NCBI GenBank assembly: GCA_963796155.1
Contig: CAWCKT010000015.1
Span: forward strand, 62,001-126,000
From: AP-15 sp963796155
Lineage (GTDB): Bacteria > Pseudomonadota > Alphaproteobacteria > ATCC43930 > CGMCC-115725
DNA length: 64,000 nucleotides
Direction: 5' to 3'
The notes under the pieces are model-generated. The model was not told where the DNA came from. It made no database searches and saw nothing but the letters and a program-made list of their open reading frames with translations. The position numbers and the translations under genes were made by a program. Positions 25,102-34,146 of this stretch are shown in pieces (position 1 is the stretch's first letter; each line of letters begins with the position of its first letter).

Positions 25102-26111
25102 CCGCGCTCGCCTCGGACATGCCTGCTGGCGAGCTGGTTGAAGGACGCACCCAGCTGGAATTCGACGATAACTTGCTGCTCCCGCTGCTCTACGGCGAAC
25201 GCGATCAGCACCTTGATCGGATTGAGCGGCAGCTCGGCGTTTCGCTCGTGACCCGCGGGAACCGACTCGCGATCTCGGGCACGGCCTCGGCGACCGAGAC
25301 GGCCCATCTCGCATTGTCGCATCTTTATGACCGTCTCAAACGCGGCCAGGAGGTGGATCTGCCCGCGGTCGAGGCGGCGATTCGGCTTGCCGCGGCCGAG
25401 CTCGGTGACAAAAGCCCCGGTTTATGGCGGGAGGAGGCGGCATTCCGCACCCGCAAGCGGCACATCGCAGCACGTTCGCCGGGCCAGACGGCATACATCA
25501 GGGCGCTGCGTGAGAATGAGCTCGTGTTCGGGCTCGGACCCGCTGGCACCGGCAAGACCTACCTGGCGGTCGCAGCAGCAGTCGACCTCTTGATGACGGG
25601 ACGGGTCGAGCGCATCATCCTCTCGCGGCCTGCGGTCGAGGCCGGCGAGCGGCTGGGCTTCCTTCCCGGTGACCTGCGCGACAAGGTCGATCCTTATCTG
25701 AGACCGATCTTCGACGCGCTCAACGACATGTTGCCGGCCGATCAACTCGCCAAAAGGCTCGGCAGCGGGGAGATCGAGGTCGCCCCCATCGCGTTCATGC
25801 GCGGACGTACGCTATCGCATGCATTCGTGATTCTCGACGAGGCGCAGAATACCACGCCGGTACAGATGAAAATGTTCCTGACTCGGCTCGGGGAAGGTTC
25901 ACGCATGGTCGTGACTGGCGATCCCACTCAGGTGGATCTTCCCGCGGGCGCCCGCTCGGGCCTGGCCGAGGCCCTCGAAACCCTGCGCGGCGTCGATGGG
26001 ATCGCTACTGTGCGGTTCACCGACGAGGATGTGGTCCGGCATGAGCTCGTCGCCCGTATCGTGCGCGCCTACGAGGCGCGCGAGCGGTCGGCGCTCGCCG
26101 ACGAATCGTAA
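25098..26111 (+). CDS. phoH: PhoH-family ATPase (PhoL type)
   Basis: This 337-residue protein has a short N-terminal KH-like region and the PhoH ATPase domain: Walker A GPAGTGKTYLAVAAAVDLL (about 150), SRPAVEAGERLGFLPGDL, and Walker B-like FVILDEAQNTTPVQMKMFLTR, shown here as FVILDEAQNTTP. GTG 25098 overlaps the miaB stop. It always precedes ybeY in this arrangement, and the pair is linked to rRNA maturation and RNA metabolism. The one-base overlap with ybeY (26111) suggests tight coupling. Confidence 0.93.
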   Translation: MTALASDMPAGELVEGRTQLEFDDNLLLPLLYGERDQHLDRIERQLGVSLVTRGNRLAISGTASATETAHLALSHLYDRLKRGQEVDLPAVEAAIRLAAAELGDKSPGLWREEAAFRTRKRHIAARSPGQTAYIRALRENELVFGLGPAGTGKTYLAVAAAVDLLMTGRVERIILSRPAVEAGERLGFLPGDLRDKVDPYLRPIFDALNDMLPADQLAKRLGSGEIEVAPIAFMRGRTLSHAFVILDEAQNTTPVQMKMFLTRLGEGSRMVVTGDPTQVDLPAGARSGLAEALETLRGVDGIATVRFTDEDVVRHELVARIVRAYEARERSALADES

Positions 26112-26647
26112 TGAAATCCGTCGCCGCCATCGGTATCACCTCGCCTTGTCTCGGCTGGAAATGGGCTTGTCCGGATGCGAAAAGGCTTGCTCGCGACACC
26201 GCTCGGGCCGCGCTGGTTGACGGCATAGCAGCGACGGAACTTGCTTCACCGGCGGGGGTCGAACTCGGCATCATGTTGACCGACGACACCGAGCAGCAGT
26301 GGCTCAATCACAGATATCGGGGGCAGAATACTTCGACTAACGTGCTCGCATTTTGCGCTTGGGAACCGGGAACACACGTTCCGCCCGATGCACCGCTTTT
26401 GCTCGGCGACGTGGTGCTCGCCTTCGAGACGGTGGCTCGCGAGGCGGACGAGCAGGGCAAGCGGTTTGTCGACCACTTCCGCCACTTGATCGTGCACGGC
26501 GTCCTCCATCTGCTTGGCTGCGATCATCGGACGGAGGCCGAGACGGCTAAAATGGAGCATCTCGAAACTTCGATACTGGCCAGGCTGGGGGTTTCGGATC
26601 CCTACCACGAGACTATGTGGTCAATCGAGCACGAGCCTGTTGGCTGA
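26111..26647 (+). CDS. ybeY: Endoribonuclease YbeY (16S rRNA maturation)
   Basis: This 178-residue metalloprotein has the strict UPF0054 zinc motif HGVLHLLGCDH (H-x3-H-x5-H, about residues 133-143) and the upstream STNVLAF element. YbeY takes part in 16S 3'-end processing and ribosome quality control. The ATG overlaps the phoH stop by one base, and its own stop overlaps the corC ATG by one base. This is the centre of a phoH-ybeY-corC-lnt unit. Confidence 0.94.
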   Translation: MKSVAAIGITSPCLGWKWACPDAKRLARDTARAALVDGIAATELASPAGVELGIMLTDDTEQQWLNHRYRGQNTSTNVLAFCAWEPGTHVPPDAPLLLGDVVLAFETVAREADEQGKRFVDHFRHLIVHGVLHLLGCDHRTEAETAKMEHLETSILARLGVSDPYHETMWSIEHEPVG

Positions 26648-27564
26648 TGAGCGATCCCGCGCCGCCCGAGGAAACCGACCAGCCCGAGCACGATCGATCG
26701 TTTGCCCGTCTGCGCAGCTTCCTGCGGCTGATCCGGCGTCCGCGCAACGGCGAGAGCTTGCGAGAGACCATCGACGAAATGATCGAGGAGCCGTCCACTA
26801 GCGGTCCCCACCCGCTGAGCGCGCATGAACGCGTCCTGATCGGCAATATACTCAAGGTACACGACCGCACAGCTGCAGACGTGATGGTCCCGCGCGTCGA
26901 CATCGTCGCGCTCGATGCCGAGACGCCTTTCCCCGTGGTGGTTAAATGTATGGTCGAGCAAGGCCATTCACGGGTCCCGGTCTATCGCGAAACGCTCGAC
27001 GATGTGATCGGCTTCGTCCATGTCAAGGATATGCTCGGCCCCGCTGCGGAACGACGGGAGACGAGGCTCTCGCCGATGCTGCGCAAGGTGCTGTTCGTCG
27101 CCCCTTCGCTGCTGATCCTCGACCTTCTCGTCCAGATGCGCCAAGCGCGTACTCACATCGCCATGGTGGTCGACGAGTTCGGCGGGATCGATGGGCTGGT
27201 GACAATCGAAGATCTGATCGAGGAGATCGTTGGCGAGATCGAGGACGAACATGACGTGGCCGGCGGGCCCAGCCTGACCGAGCGCGGGGACGGGACGCTG
27301 ATCGCCGATGCGCGCACTCCGATTGAAGCGCTGGAGGAGCGCCGGGGTATACGATTGCGCCCGTCCGGAGAGCAGGAAGAGGTCGACACGCTCGGCGGGC
27401 TGGTTTCCAGCCTGGCCGGCCGCGTGCCAAAGCGCGGCGAGGTCATTGCGCACCCATCGGGGATCGAGTTCGAAGTGCTCGATGCCGACCCGCGCCGGAT
27501 CAAGCGCCTGCGCGTGCGCAGCCCGCCGGCGGCGGCGGGTCGCAGAGACGCAGCCGGTGCCTGA
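26647..27564 (+). CDS. corC: CorC/HlyC-type CBS-domain protein (cytoplasmic)
   Basis: This 305-residue protein has two CBS domains (ADVMVPRVDIVALDAETPF and the GHSRVPVYRETLDDVIGFVH block, quoted in part as GHSRVPVYRET), a second CBS with HIAMVVDEFGGIDGLVTIED, and a C-terminal CorC_HlyC FAD-like domain (VDTLGGLVSSLAGRVP). It lacks the DUF21 membrane domain, so it is the soluble CorC form. The role is usually Mg/Co efflux or membrane-associated regulation. It overlaps lnt at its 3' end by eight bases. Confidence 0.92.
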   Translation: MSDPAPPEETDQPEHDRSFARLRSFLRLIRRPRNGESLRETIDEMIEEPSTSGPHPLSAHERVLIGNILKVHDRTAADVMVPRVDIVALDAETPFPVVVKCMVEQGHSRVPVYRETLDDVIGFVHVKDMLGPAAERRETRLSPMLRKVLFVAPSLLILDLLVQMRQARTHIAMVVDEFGGIDGLVTIEDLIEEIVGEIEDEHDVAGGPSLTERGDGTLIADARTPIEALEERRGIRLRPSGEQEEVDTLGGLVSSLAGRVPKRGEVIAHPSGIEFEVLDADPRRIKRLRVRSPPAAAGRRDAAGA

Positions 27565-29173
27565 GGTTTCAGTCCTCCGCGTCCGACCCCAATCTCGGAT
27601 CGAGACGCCGCTCTGCCTCCTAGCCCACGAACTCGCCGCGCTGTCCGGCTGGCGACGCTACGGGCTTGCCCTTTTGTTGGGGAGCATCGCGGCGGCGACG
27701 CTGCCTCCGGTAGATCTGACCCCGTTGCTCGTCGTGGCCTTTCCCGGGCTCCTCTGGCTCGATGAGGGCAGCGCCGGGCCGCGCGCTTCTTTCGGCCTCG
27801 GCTATGCCTTCGGTTGCGGCTTTTTTCTCGCGGGGCTCTATTGGATCGCCGGCGCGCTCTTTGTCGACATCGCTGCCTTCTGGTGGCTCGTGCCGATCGT
27901 CGCCGTCGCGCTGCCGGCAGCGTTCGCGCTTTACGTCGGCATGGCGCTGCTCGCAATCAATCTGGCGACCAAACATCTGCGATTACCGGCAACCGCCAAG
28001 ATCTTCGGTTTCGCGATCGCGTGGACCGCCGCCGAATGGGTCCGCGGCCATGCATTCACCGGGCTCCCTTGGAACCTGATCGGCTACACATGGTCGGGCG
28101 GGTTTCCGGGCGGGATCGCGATGCTGCAGAGCGTGGCCTGGATCGGCATCTATGGATTGAGCTTTGTGACGGTTCTTGCCGCCTCGTTACCGGCGCTCCT
28201 CGGGGCATCATCACTGGTCCCGATTTCAGCGGGTCGGCGTTGGGCTCCGCCGATCGCCGCGGCATTTTCGTTATTTATTCTCGGTGTCGCGGGAGCGGTT
28301 CGGCTCGAACTATCGCCGACGGTTGCCAGCGGGATCTGGCTACGCATTGTTCAACCCTCGATTCCCCAAACGATGAAATGGGACCCGGGCGCTGCCGAAG
28401 CAAATTTTCGGCGGCTTCTCGATCTGAGCACCGCACCGGCGCCCCACCCGATCAGCGCCATCGTTTGGCCCGAGGCCGCAACACCTTTTCTCCTCGAGCG
28501 GGATGCGACGCATCGCGGGCAGATCGCCGCCATCGTGCCCGAGAAAGGCTACGTCATTACCGGTGCGCTGCGGGCAAACCCGCCGCCGGGTCCGGTGACC
28601 CGGATCTGGAACAGCATCGAGATGTTGAACGCAGAGGGTGACGTCGTCACTTATTATGACAAGGCGCATCTTGTCCCGTTCGGCGAATACGTTCCGATGC
28701 GCTATGCGCTGCCATTCAAAAAGATCACCGCCGGGACCATTGATCTCAGCGCCGGACCTGGGCGCCGCACGATCGCGCTGCCGGGGCTTCCGCCGTTTGC
28801 AGCAGCGATTTGCTACGAGGTCATTTTTCCGGGTGCGATCGTCGACGAAGGAGAGCGCCCGGCCTGGATCCTGAATGTCACCAACGACGCGTGGTACGGC
28901 CGTAGCTCGGGCCCATTTCAGCATCTCGCCAGCGCCCGGACCCGCACCGTCGAGGAAGGATTGCCGATGGTACGCGTCGCCAACAACGGAATAAGTGCTG
29001 TGATCGACGCCGTCGGGCGGGTCCGCGCGCGCATCGATCTCGACACTATCGGTTATGCCGACATTGCGCTCCCGGGTGCCGACGGCCGCACGCTCTACTC
29101 CCGCGTCGGCGATTGGGCCCTGGTCGCGCTCCTCTTGCTCGGTGCGCTCCCGGTTGTCTTGCGGCTCCGCTGA
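27557..29173 (+). CDS. lnt: Apolipoprotein N-acyltransferase
   Basis: This 538-residue inner-membrane enzyme N-acylates lipoproteins. Hydrophobic helices fill the first 210 residues, with WTAAEWVRGHAFTGLPWNL. The nitrilase-type domain shows the catalytic triad: Glu in IVWPEAATPF, Lys in YYDKAHLVPFGEYVP, and Cys in AICYEVIFPG. GTG 27557, inside the corC end, is chosen because longer readings lie in the corC gene in another frame. Confidence 0.94.
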   Translation: MPEVSVLRVRPQSRIETPLCLLAHELAALSGWRRYGLALLLGSIAAATLPPVDLTPLLVVAFPGLLWLDEGSAGPRASFGLGYAFGCGFFLAGLYWIAGALFVDIAAFWWLVPIVAVALPAAFALYVGMALLAINLATKHLRLPATAKIFGFAIAWTAAEWVRGHAFTGLPWNLIGYTWSGGFPGGIAMLQSVAWIGIYGLSFVTVLAASLPALLGASSLVPISAGRRWAPPIAAAFSLFILGVAGAVRLELSPTVASGIWLRIVQPSIPQTMKWDPGAAEANFRRLLDLSTAPAPHPISAIVWPEAATPFLLERDATHRGQIAAIVPEKGYVITGALRANPPPGPVTRIWNSIEMLNAEGDVVTYYDKAHLVPFGEYVPMRYALPFKKITAGTIDLSAGPGRRTIALPGLPPFAAAICYEVIFPGAIVDEGERPAWILNVTNDAWYGRSSGPFQHLASARTRTVEEGLPMVRVANNGISAVIDAVGRVRARIDLDTIGYADIALPGADGRTLYSRVGDWALVALLLLGALPVVLRLR

Positions 29174-29323
29174 GCCGCGGTGCCACGGTCCACATTCTTC
29201 CCGGGCGTGGATATTGGCGCAGCTCGGAGCGGTTTCTTTTATATCGAGCCGGGTTGTTCATCGCGTATGATGGTGTACTCTATCTCCTCAACCCGCTGCC
29301 TTTGCGAGGGCGATCGACCGAAG

Positions 29324-29785
29324 ATGCCTATGCAGCAACAGACCCGGCGGCCGGGCCGCCGAAAGGGCGACAAGCCGAACCCGATCGACATCCATGTCGG
29401 CTCTCGCGTGCGGTTGCGCCGCAACATGCTCGGCTTGAGCCAGGAAAAGCTCGGCGAGGCGATTGGCTTGACCTTCCAGCAGGTGCAAAAGTACGAGCGT
29501 GGCGCAAATCGCATCGGGGCCAGTCGCTTGCACGATCTAAGCCGCGTGCTGGACGTCCCCGTGTCGTTCTTCTTCGACGACATGGATCCGGTGCGGGCGC
29601 CGGCGATTCCTGCAGGCTTTGCCGAGCCTGCCGCGGAAGCTTTCGACTCCGACCCGTTGCGCCGGCGCGAGACGGTCGAACTCGTCAGCGCCTATTACAG
29701 GATCGACGATCCGGCCTTGCGCCGTCGCCTCTTCGAACTTGCGAGAGCATTGGCGGTAGGGTCTGAACGCGCAGAGGCGAAATAG
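29324..29785 (+). CDS. XRE-family helix-turn-helix regulator
   Basis: This 153-residue protein has a basic N-terminus and an HTH_3 domain: VGSRVRLRRNMLGLSQEKLG, LTFQQVQKYERGANRIG and LHDLSRVLDVPVSFFFDD. A C-terminal helical tail follows (RRETVELVSAYYRI). It is the common alphaproteobacterial regulator placed just before metK. Whether it controls metK is not known; 121 bases separate them. The reading frame is open upstream to 29180 but the conserved part starts at 29324. Confidence 0.9.
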   Translation: MPMQQQTRRPGRRKGDKPNPIDIHVGSRVRLRRNMLGLSQEKLGEAIGLTFQQVQKYERGANRIGASRLHDLSRVLDVPVSFFFDDMDPVRAPAIPAGFAEPAAEAFDSDPLRRRETVELVSAYYRIDDPALRRRLFELARALAVGSERAEAK

Positions 29786-29906
29786 CGATTTCCGGCCGTC
29801 GCAGGGCGACCGGGACGGCCGGATCGGACTTGACGCTCGCCCCGTAAGGTTGCATCAACGCCTTTGCGCTTATCCATGATTTGAGGCCTTCAGGAAGGGC
29901 AGTCTC

Positions 29907-31067
29907 TTGGCCAACCGCGATTTTGTGTTCACCAGCGAGTCCGTATCGGAAGGCCATCCCGACAAGATTTGCGACCGCATCTCCGATGCAATCGTCGATG
30001 CCTTTCTTGCGGAGGATGCGCAGGCGCGCTGCGGCGTCGAGACGCTGGTCACCACGAACCGCGTGGTGCTGGCGGGAGAAGTCCGCGGTCCGGCATCGAT
30101 CACCGGCGAAAGGCTGATCGAGGTGGCGCGGAACGCCATCCGAGAAATCGGCTATGAACAGGAGAATTTCCACTGGGAGCACGCCGCGATCAAGTGCTTC
30201 ATCCACGGCCAGTCCACCGACATTGCACAGGGCGTCGACGCCTCCGGCAACAAGGACGAGGGCGCCGGAGACCAGGGTATGATGTTCGGGTATGCCTGCA
30301 CCGAGACGCCCGAGTTGATGCCGGCGCCGATCTTCTATGCGCATGCGATTTTGCGCTCTCTTTCTCAAGCGCGGCACGCGGGAAACACACCCTTGCTCGG
30401 GCCTGATTCGAAGAGCCAAGTGACACTGCGATACGTCGACGGGAGGCCAACGGGGGCAACGAAGATGGTCGTCTCGATCCAGCATTCCGACCGGATCGAG
30501 CGGGAGGAGGTGCGCGAAATCGTGCGGCCGCATGTCCTCGGTGTTCTGCCTGGAGGCTGGATGTGCGACGAGGAGCACTTTCTCGTCAATCCGACCGGCC
30601 GCTTCGTGATCGGCGGTCCCGACGGTGACGCCGGCGTCACCGGCCGTAAGATCATCGTCGACACCTATGGCGGCGCAGCACCGCATGGCGGTGGCGCGTT
30701 TTCGGGCAAGGATCCGACAAAGGTCGATCGATCGGCGGCCTATGCCGCGCGCTACCTCGCAAAAAACGTCGTCGGCGCGGGCCTTGCCGAGCGCTGCACG
30801 ATCCAGGTTGCGTACGCGATCGGCGTCGCCAAGCCCCTGTCGTTTTATGTCGACACCGGCGGGGCGGCCGATGAGCAAAAGTTGGCTGCGGTGCTGCAGG
30901 AGCTGATGGACCTGTCGCCGCGCGGCATCCGCACACATCTTGGTTTGAACAAACCGATCTACGCGCGCACGTCGGCCTATGGCCATTTCGGCCGACCAGC
31001 CGAGCCCGACGGCGGCTTCTCTTGGGAGAAGCTCGATCTTGTGGACGAGCTGCGGCGCGCCTTCTGA
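29907..31067 (+). CDS. metK: S-adenosylmethionine synthetase
   Basis: This 386-residue enzyme makes AdoMet from ATP and Met. FTSESVSEGHPDKICDRISD opens the protein, GAGDQGMMFGYAC and GAFSGKDPTKVDRSAAY are the active-site motifs, and the C-terminal FGRPAEPDGGFSWE fits. The start is a TTG (29907) preceded by AGGAAGGG. A small hairpin CCTTC-AG-GAAGG covers that Shine-Dalgarno, which might restrict translation. I found no SAM riboswitch I can support. Product feeds the methyltransferases encoded here. Confidence 0.95.
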   Translation: MANRDFVFTSESVSEGHPDKICDRISDAIVDAFLAEDAQARCGVETLVTTNRVVLAGEVRGPASITGERLIEVARNAIREIGYEQENFHWEHAAIKCFIHGQSTDIAQGVDASGNKDEGAGDQGMMFGYACTETPELMPAPIFYAHAILRSLSQARHAGNTPLLGPDSKSQVTLRYVDGRPTGATKMVVSIQHSDRIEREEVREIVRPHVLGVLPGGWMCDEEHFLVNPTGRFVIGGPDGDAGVTGRKIIVDTYGGAAPHGGGAFSGKDPTKVDRSAAYAARYLAKNVVGAGLAERCTIQVAYAIGVAKPLSFYVDTGGAADEQKLAAVLQELMDLSPRGIRTHLGLNKPIYARTSAYGHFGRPAEPDGGFSWEKLDLVDELRRAF

Positions 31068-31073
31068 ATTTCC

Positions 31074-31775
31074 TTGATTGTGGAGCCGGCACGGCGTCCG
31101 CCGGTCTACGGGCGACGCCGCGGGCGGGCACTTCGGCCGGGACAAAAGGTCCTGATCCGCGAATGGCTGCCGCGGCACGTCTTGACGATACCGCCGACGG
31201 GCCAGCTCGAACCCCATACTGCTTCCGGGGCTCCGGGACGACCGGTTTGGCTCGAGATCGGTTTTGGCGGGGGCGAGCACCTTGCCGTCCAGGCCGAGTG
31301 TCATCCCGAGGTCACTCTGATCGGCTGCGAGGTATTCGAACCCGGCATCGTCAGACTGCTGGCGCAGATCGAGCGCCGTCATCTCGACAACATCCGGGTT
31401 TTTGCCGACGACGCGCGGGCCTTGATCGCGGCCCTGCCGCGATCATCGATCGATCGCGTCTTTGTCCTATTTCCCGACCCTTGGCCAAAGCGCCGCCATG
31501 AGAAGCGCCGCATCCTATCCCGCGAGACCCTCGATGCCTTGGCGGCGATCATGACGGACGGAGCCGAACTCCGTCTCGCGACGGACGATCCCAATTACCT
31601 CTGCTGGATGCTCGAACGAGTGACCGACCATCCAGATTTCGAATGGCTGGCTCGAGATCCTAGCGATTGGCGCGAACGCCCCGTGGATTGGCCGCCGACG
31701 CGTTACGAGGAGAAAGCGCGCGCCGCGGGGCGCGCTCCCGCCTTTATCCGAGTGAGGCGGCGGTTCCGGAGATGA
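31074..31775 (+). CDS. trmB: tRNA (guanine-N7-)-methyltransferase TrmB
   Basis: This 233-residue SAM methyltransferase forms m7G46. The SAM-binding WLEIGFGGGEHLAVQAE, the TrmB-specific DRVFVLFPDPWPKRRHEKRR (quoted in part: FPDPWPKRRHEKRR) and ATDDPNYLCWMLE are present. The start is a TTG (31074) or GTG (31080), seven to thirteen bases after the metK stop; both give the same basic N-terminus. Co-transcription with metK is likely, giving the cofactor-making enzyme and one of its users. Confidence 0.93.
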   Translation: MIVEPARRPPVYGRRRGRALRPGQKVLIREWLPRHVLTIPPTGQLEPHTASGAPGRPVWLEIGFGGGEHLAVQAECHPEVTLIGCEVFEPGIVRLLAQIERRHLDNIRVFADDARALIAALPRSSIDRVFVLFPDPWPKRRHEKRRILSRETLDALAAIMTDGAELRLATDDPNYLCWMLERVTDHPDFEWLARDPSDWRERPVDWPPTRYEEKARAAGRAPAFIRVRRRFRR

Positions 31776-31786
31776 TGGAAACGACC

Positions 31787-31815
31787 TTGCGACGCGGGCA
31801 AGACCATTATATCTA
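31787..31815 (+). promoter_or_regulatory. Predicted promoter of the rimP-nusA-infB operon
   Basis: TTGCGA (31787-31792), 17 bases, TATCTA (31810-31815) lie just after trmB. A transcript from here would start about 170 bases before rimP and pass the terminator-like hairpin at 31861-31881, giving a leader with a possible attenuation point. Confidence 0.45.
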
Positions 31816-31860
31816 TAGGACGATTAGCCCCATAGGTCCGCTCGGCGGACGTTGCGCGGG

Positions 31861-31881
31861 TGGGCCGACGGCCCATTTTTT
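31861..31881 (+). terminator. Intrinsic terminator/attenuator in the rimP leader
   Basis: TGGGCC-GAC-GGCCCA followed by TTTTTT is a textbook Rho-independent terminator, stem 6 bp, loop 3, ending about 110 bases before the rimP start. It could end the metK-trmB transcript. If the promoter at 31787 is real, it would instead sit inside the rimP leader as an attenuator. Confidence 0.75.
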
Positions 31882-31991
31882 GTTTTCGGAGGGCCGCTGC
31901 GGGAGGTGAGACTGGCAACGCGCATGCGCCGGCGGTTGGGCGAAGACAGCCTGTTGCGTATTGCCAAATTTCGTGGGGAGGTCGGGGCTTC

Positions 31992-32522
31992 TTGGTTGAC
32001 ACGAACAGTATTGTGCAGATGATCGAGCCGTCACTGGCTGCGATGGGTTATCGTTTGGTCCGGGTGGTGATGACGAGCGGCCGCGGGGCGACGCTCCAGG
32101 TCATGGCCGAGCGGCTCGACGATATGCCGATCACCCTCGCTGAGTGCGCACAGATCAGCCAATCCGTCTCCGCCTTGCTCGATGTCGCCGATCCGATCGC
32201 CGGCAGCTACACGCTGGAGATCAGTTCTCCGGGCATCGACCGCCCGTTGGTTCGCGCCGAGGACTATGACCGCTTCCGCGGTTACGAGGCCAAGATCGAA
32301 CTCGCGACACCGCTCGACGGACGCCGGCGGTTCCGCGGCCGCCTCCTGGGAACCTCGGAAGGCGCCATTCGTCTCGTTACCGAAGCGGGCGAAACGCGTT
32401 TGCCGCTCGATGCCGTCGCGCGCGCTAAGCTCGTCCCCACCGATGATCTGATCGCTGCCGCGCGACACAAGCCGTCCGAGTTGCATCCGCCGCCAGCCGC
32501 ACCCCTGTCCCGAATTCACTGA
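31992..32522 (+). CDS. rimP: Ribosome maturation factor RimP
   Basis: This 176-residue protein has an N-terminal KH-like RimP domain (MIEPSLAAMGYRLVRVV), the conserved LEISSPGIDRPL motif, and a C-terminal SH3-like part (GRLLGTSEGAIRLV). It is needed for 30S assembly. TTG 31992 is chosen as the start: GGGGAGGT lies ten bases upstream and the conserved region follows directly. It heads the rimP-nusA-ylxR-infB-rbfA-truB-rpsO-pnp operon. Confidence 0.92.
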   Translation: MVDTNSIVQMIEPSLAAMGYRLVRVVMTSGRGATLQVMAERLDDMPITLAECAQISQSVSALLDVADPIAGSYTLEISSPGIDRPLVRAEDYDRFRGYEAKIELATPLDGRRRFRGRLLGTSEGAIRLVTEAGETRLPLDAVARAKLVPTDDLIAAARHKPSELHPPPAAPLSRIH

Positions 32523-32542
32523 GGCACAACGCCGAGAACGTC

Positions 32543-34096
32543 ATGGATACGACAGTCACTTACGCGCGCCCGGAACTGCTGCAAGTCGCCGATGCCGTTG
32601 CTCGCGACAAGGGCATCGATCGCGACGAGGTTCTGGAGGCGATGGAGCAGGCGATCCAGAAGGCGGGCCGCTCCAAATATGGCCAGGAATACGACATTCG
32701 CGCCGAGATCGACCGCCGCAACGGCGAGATTCGGCTCCTTCGCTTCCGAGAAGTGGCAGAGGCGGTCGAGAACGAGGCGACCCAGATCGCTCACGCCGAG
32801 GCGCAGCGGTTGAACCCGGAAGCCGAGATCGGTGATTTCATCACCGATCCGCTGCCGCCGATCGATTTTGGGCGTATCGCCGCGCAGACGGCAAAGCAGG
32901 TCATCGTTCAAAAGGTGCGCGACGCCGAGCGCCAGCGGCAGTTCCTCGAATTCAAAGATCGGGTGGGCGAGATCGTCAATGGGCTTGTCAAGCGCGTCGA
33001 GTTCGGCAATGTCGTCGTCGATCTCGGGCGCGCCGAGGCAATGCTGCGCCGCGACGAGCTGTTGCCGCGCGAAAGCTTCCGTCAGGGAGAGCGCGCCCGA
33101 GCCTATGTCTACGATGTGCGCCAGGAATTGCGCGGGCCGCAAATCTTTCTGTCGCGCACCCATCCGCAGTTCATGGCCAAATTGTTCGCACAAGAGGTGC
33201 CGGAGATTTATGACGGCATCATCGAGATCAAGGCGGTCGCTCGAGACCCTGGGAGCCGCGCCAAAATCGCGGTGATCTCGCGCGACAGCGGGATTGATCC
33301 GGTCGGCGCCTGCGTCGGGATGCGCGGCAGCCGTGTTCAGGCGGTCGTAGGCGAATTGCAGGGCGAAAAAATCGATATCGTTCCCTGGTCGCCGGACCCG
33401 GCCACTTTCGTGGTCAACGCGCTCGCGCCGGCCGAAGTTGCCAAAGTCGTTATGGACGAGGAGCAACGGCGCATCGAAGTCGTCGTACCGGACGATCAGC
33501 TAAGCTTGGCGATCGGGCGACGGGGCCAAAATGTTCGGCTCGCGTCACAACTTACCGGCTGGGATATCGACATCCTGACCGAGGCCGAGGAGTCGGAGCG
33601 GCGGACCGAGGAATTCCGCAATCGGAGCCAGATGTTCATCGAGGCCCTCGACATCGATGATGTTATTGCCCATTTGCTGGTGACCGAGGGCTTCACCTCT
33701 CTCGAAGAGGTAGGCTATGTGCCGCTGGAAGACCTCGCCGACATCGAAGGATTCGACGCCGAGGTAGCAACCGAGTTGCAGGAGCGGGCGCGCCGCTCGC
33801 TGGAACGACGGGATCGCCAATACGAGGAGCGGCGTCGAGAACTCGGGGTCAGCGACGAGCTGGCGTCGCTCGAGCGGTTGACGCCGGGCATGCTGGTGGC
33901 GCTCGGCGAGAACAAGATAACGACCCTCGACGATTTTGCCGGCCTTGCCGGCGATGAGCTCGTCGAGGTGCTCGCAGGGTCCGACAAAGTCGGGGTCAAT
34001 CTCGACCTAGAGGAGGCGAATGCGCTGATCATGCGGGCACGAGCACATTGGTACGCGGATGAAGCCGAGGGGTCTACGAAATCAACTCCGGAGTAG
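32543..34096 (+). CDS. nusA: Transcription termination/antitermination factor NusA
   Basis: This 517-residue protein has the N-terminal RNAP-binding domain, an S1 domain (VVDLGRAEAMLRRDELLP), two KH domains (GACVGMRGSRVQAVVGELQG and LAIGRRGQNVRLASQLTG, each within the usual spacing), and C-terminal helix-hairpin repeats (EGFTSLEEVGYVPLEDLADI). It modulates pausing, termination and antitermination. Normal length for alphaproteobacteria. It lies 20 bases after rimP. Confidence 0.95.
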   Translation: MDTTVTYARPELLQVADAVARDKGIDRDEVLEAMEQAIQKAGRSKYGQEYDIRAEIDRRNGEIRLLRFREVAEAVENEATQIAHAEAQRLNPEAEIGDFITDPLPPIDFGRIAAQTAKQVIVQKVRDAERQRQFLEFKDRVGEIVNGLVKRVEFGNVVVDLGRAEAMLRRDELLPRESFRQGERARAYVYDVRQELRGPQIFLSRTHPQFMAKLFAQEVPEIYDGIIEIKAVARDPGSRAKIAVISRDSGIDPVGACVGMRGSRVQAVVGELQGEKIDIVPWSPDPATFVVNALAPAEVAKVVMDEEQRRIEVVVPDDQLSLAIGRRGQNVRLASQLTGWDIDILTEAEESERRTEEFRNRSQMFIEALDIDDVIAHLLVTEGFTSLEEVGYVPLEDLADIEGFDAEVATELQERARRSLERRDRQYEERRRELGVSDELASLERLTPGMLVALGENKITTLDDFAGLAGDELVEVLAGSDKVGVNLDLEEANALIMRARAHWYADEAEGSTKSTPE

Positions 34097-34146
34097 GCAT
34101 CACGAGGGCTCGCAATAGGACCCGGGCGGAACGGCATACCGCGGGG

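Noticed and set aside
29786..29906. SAM riboswitch before metK
   Set aside because: I could not match SAM-II or SAM/SAH consensus elements; only a short hairpin over the ribosome-binding site is visible.
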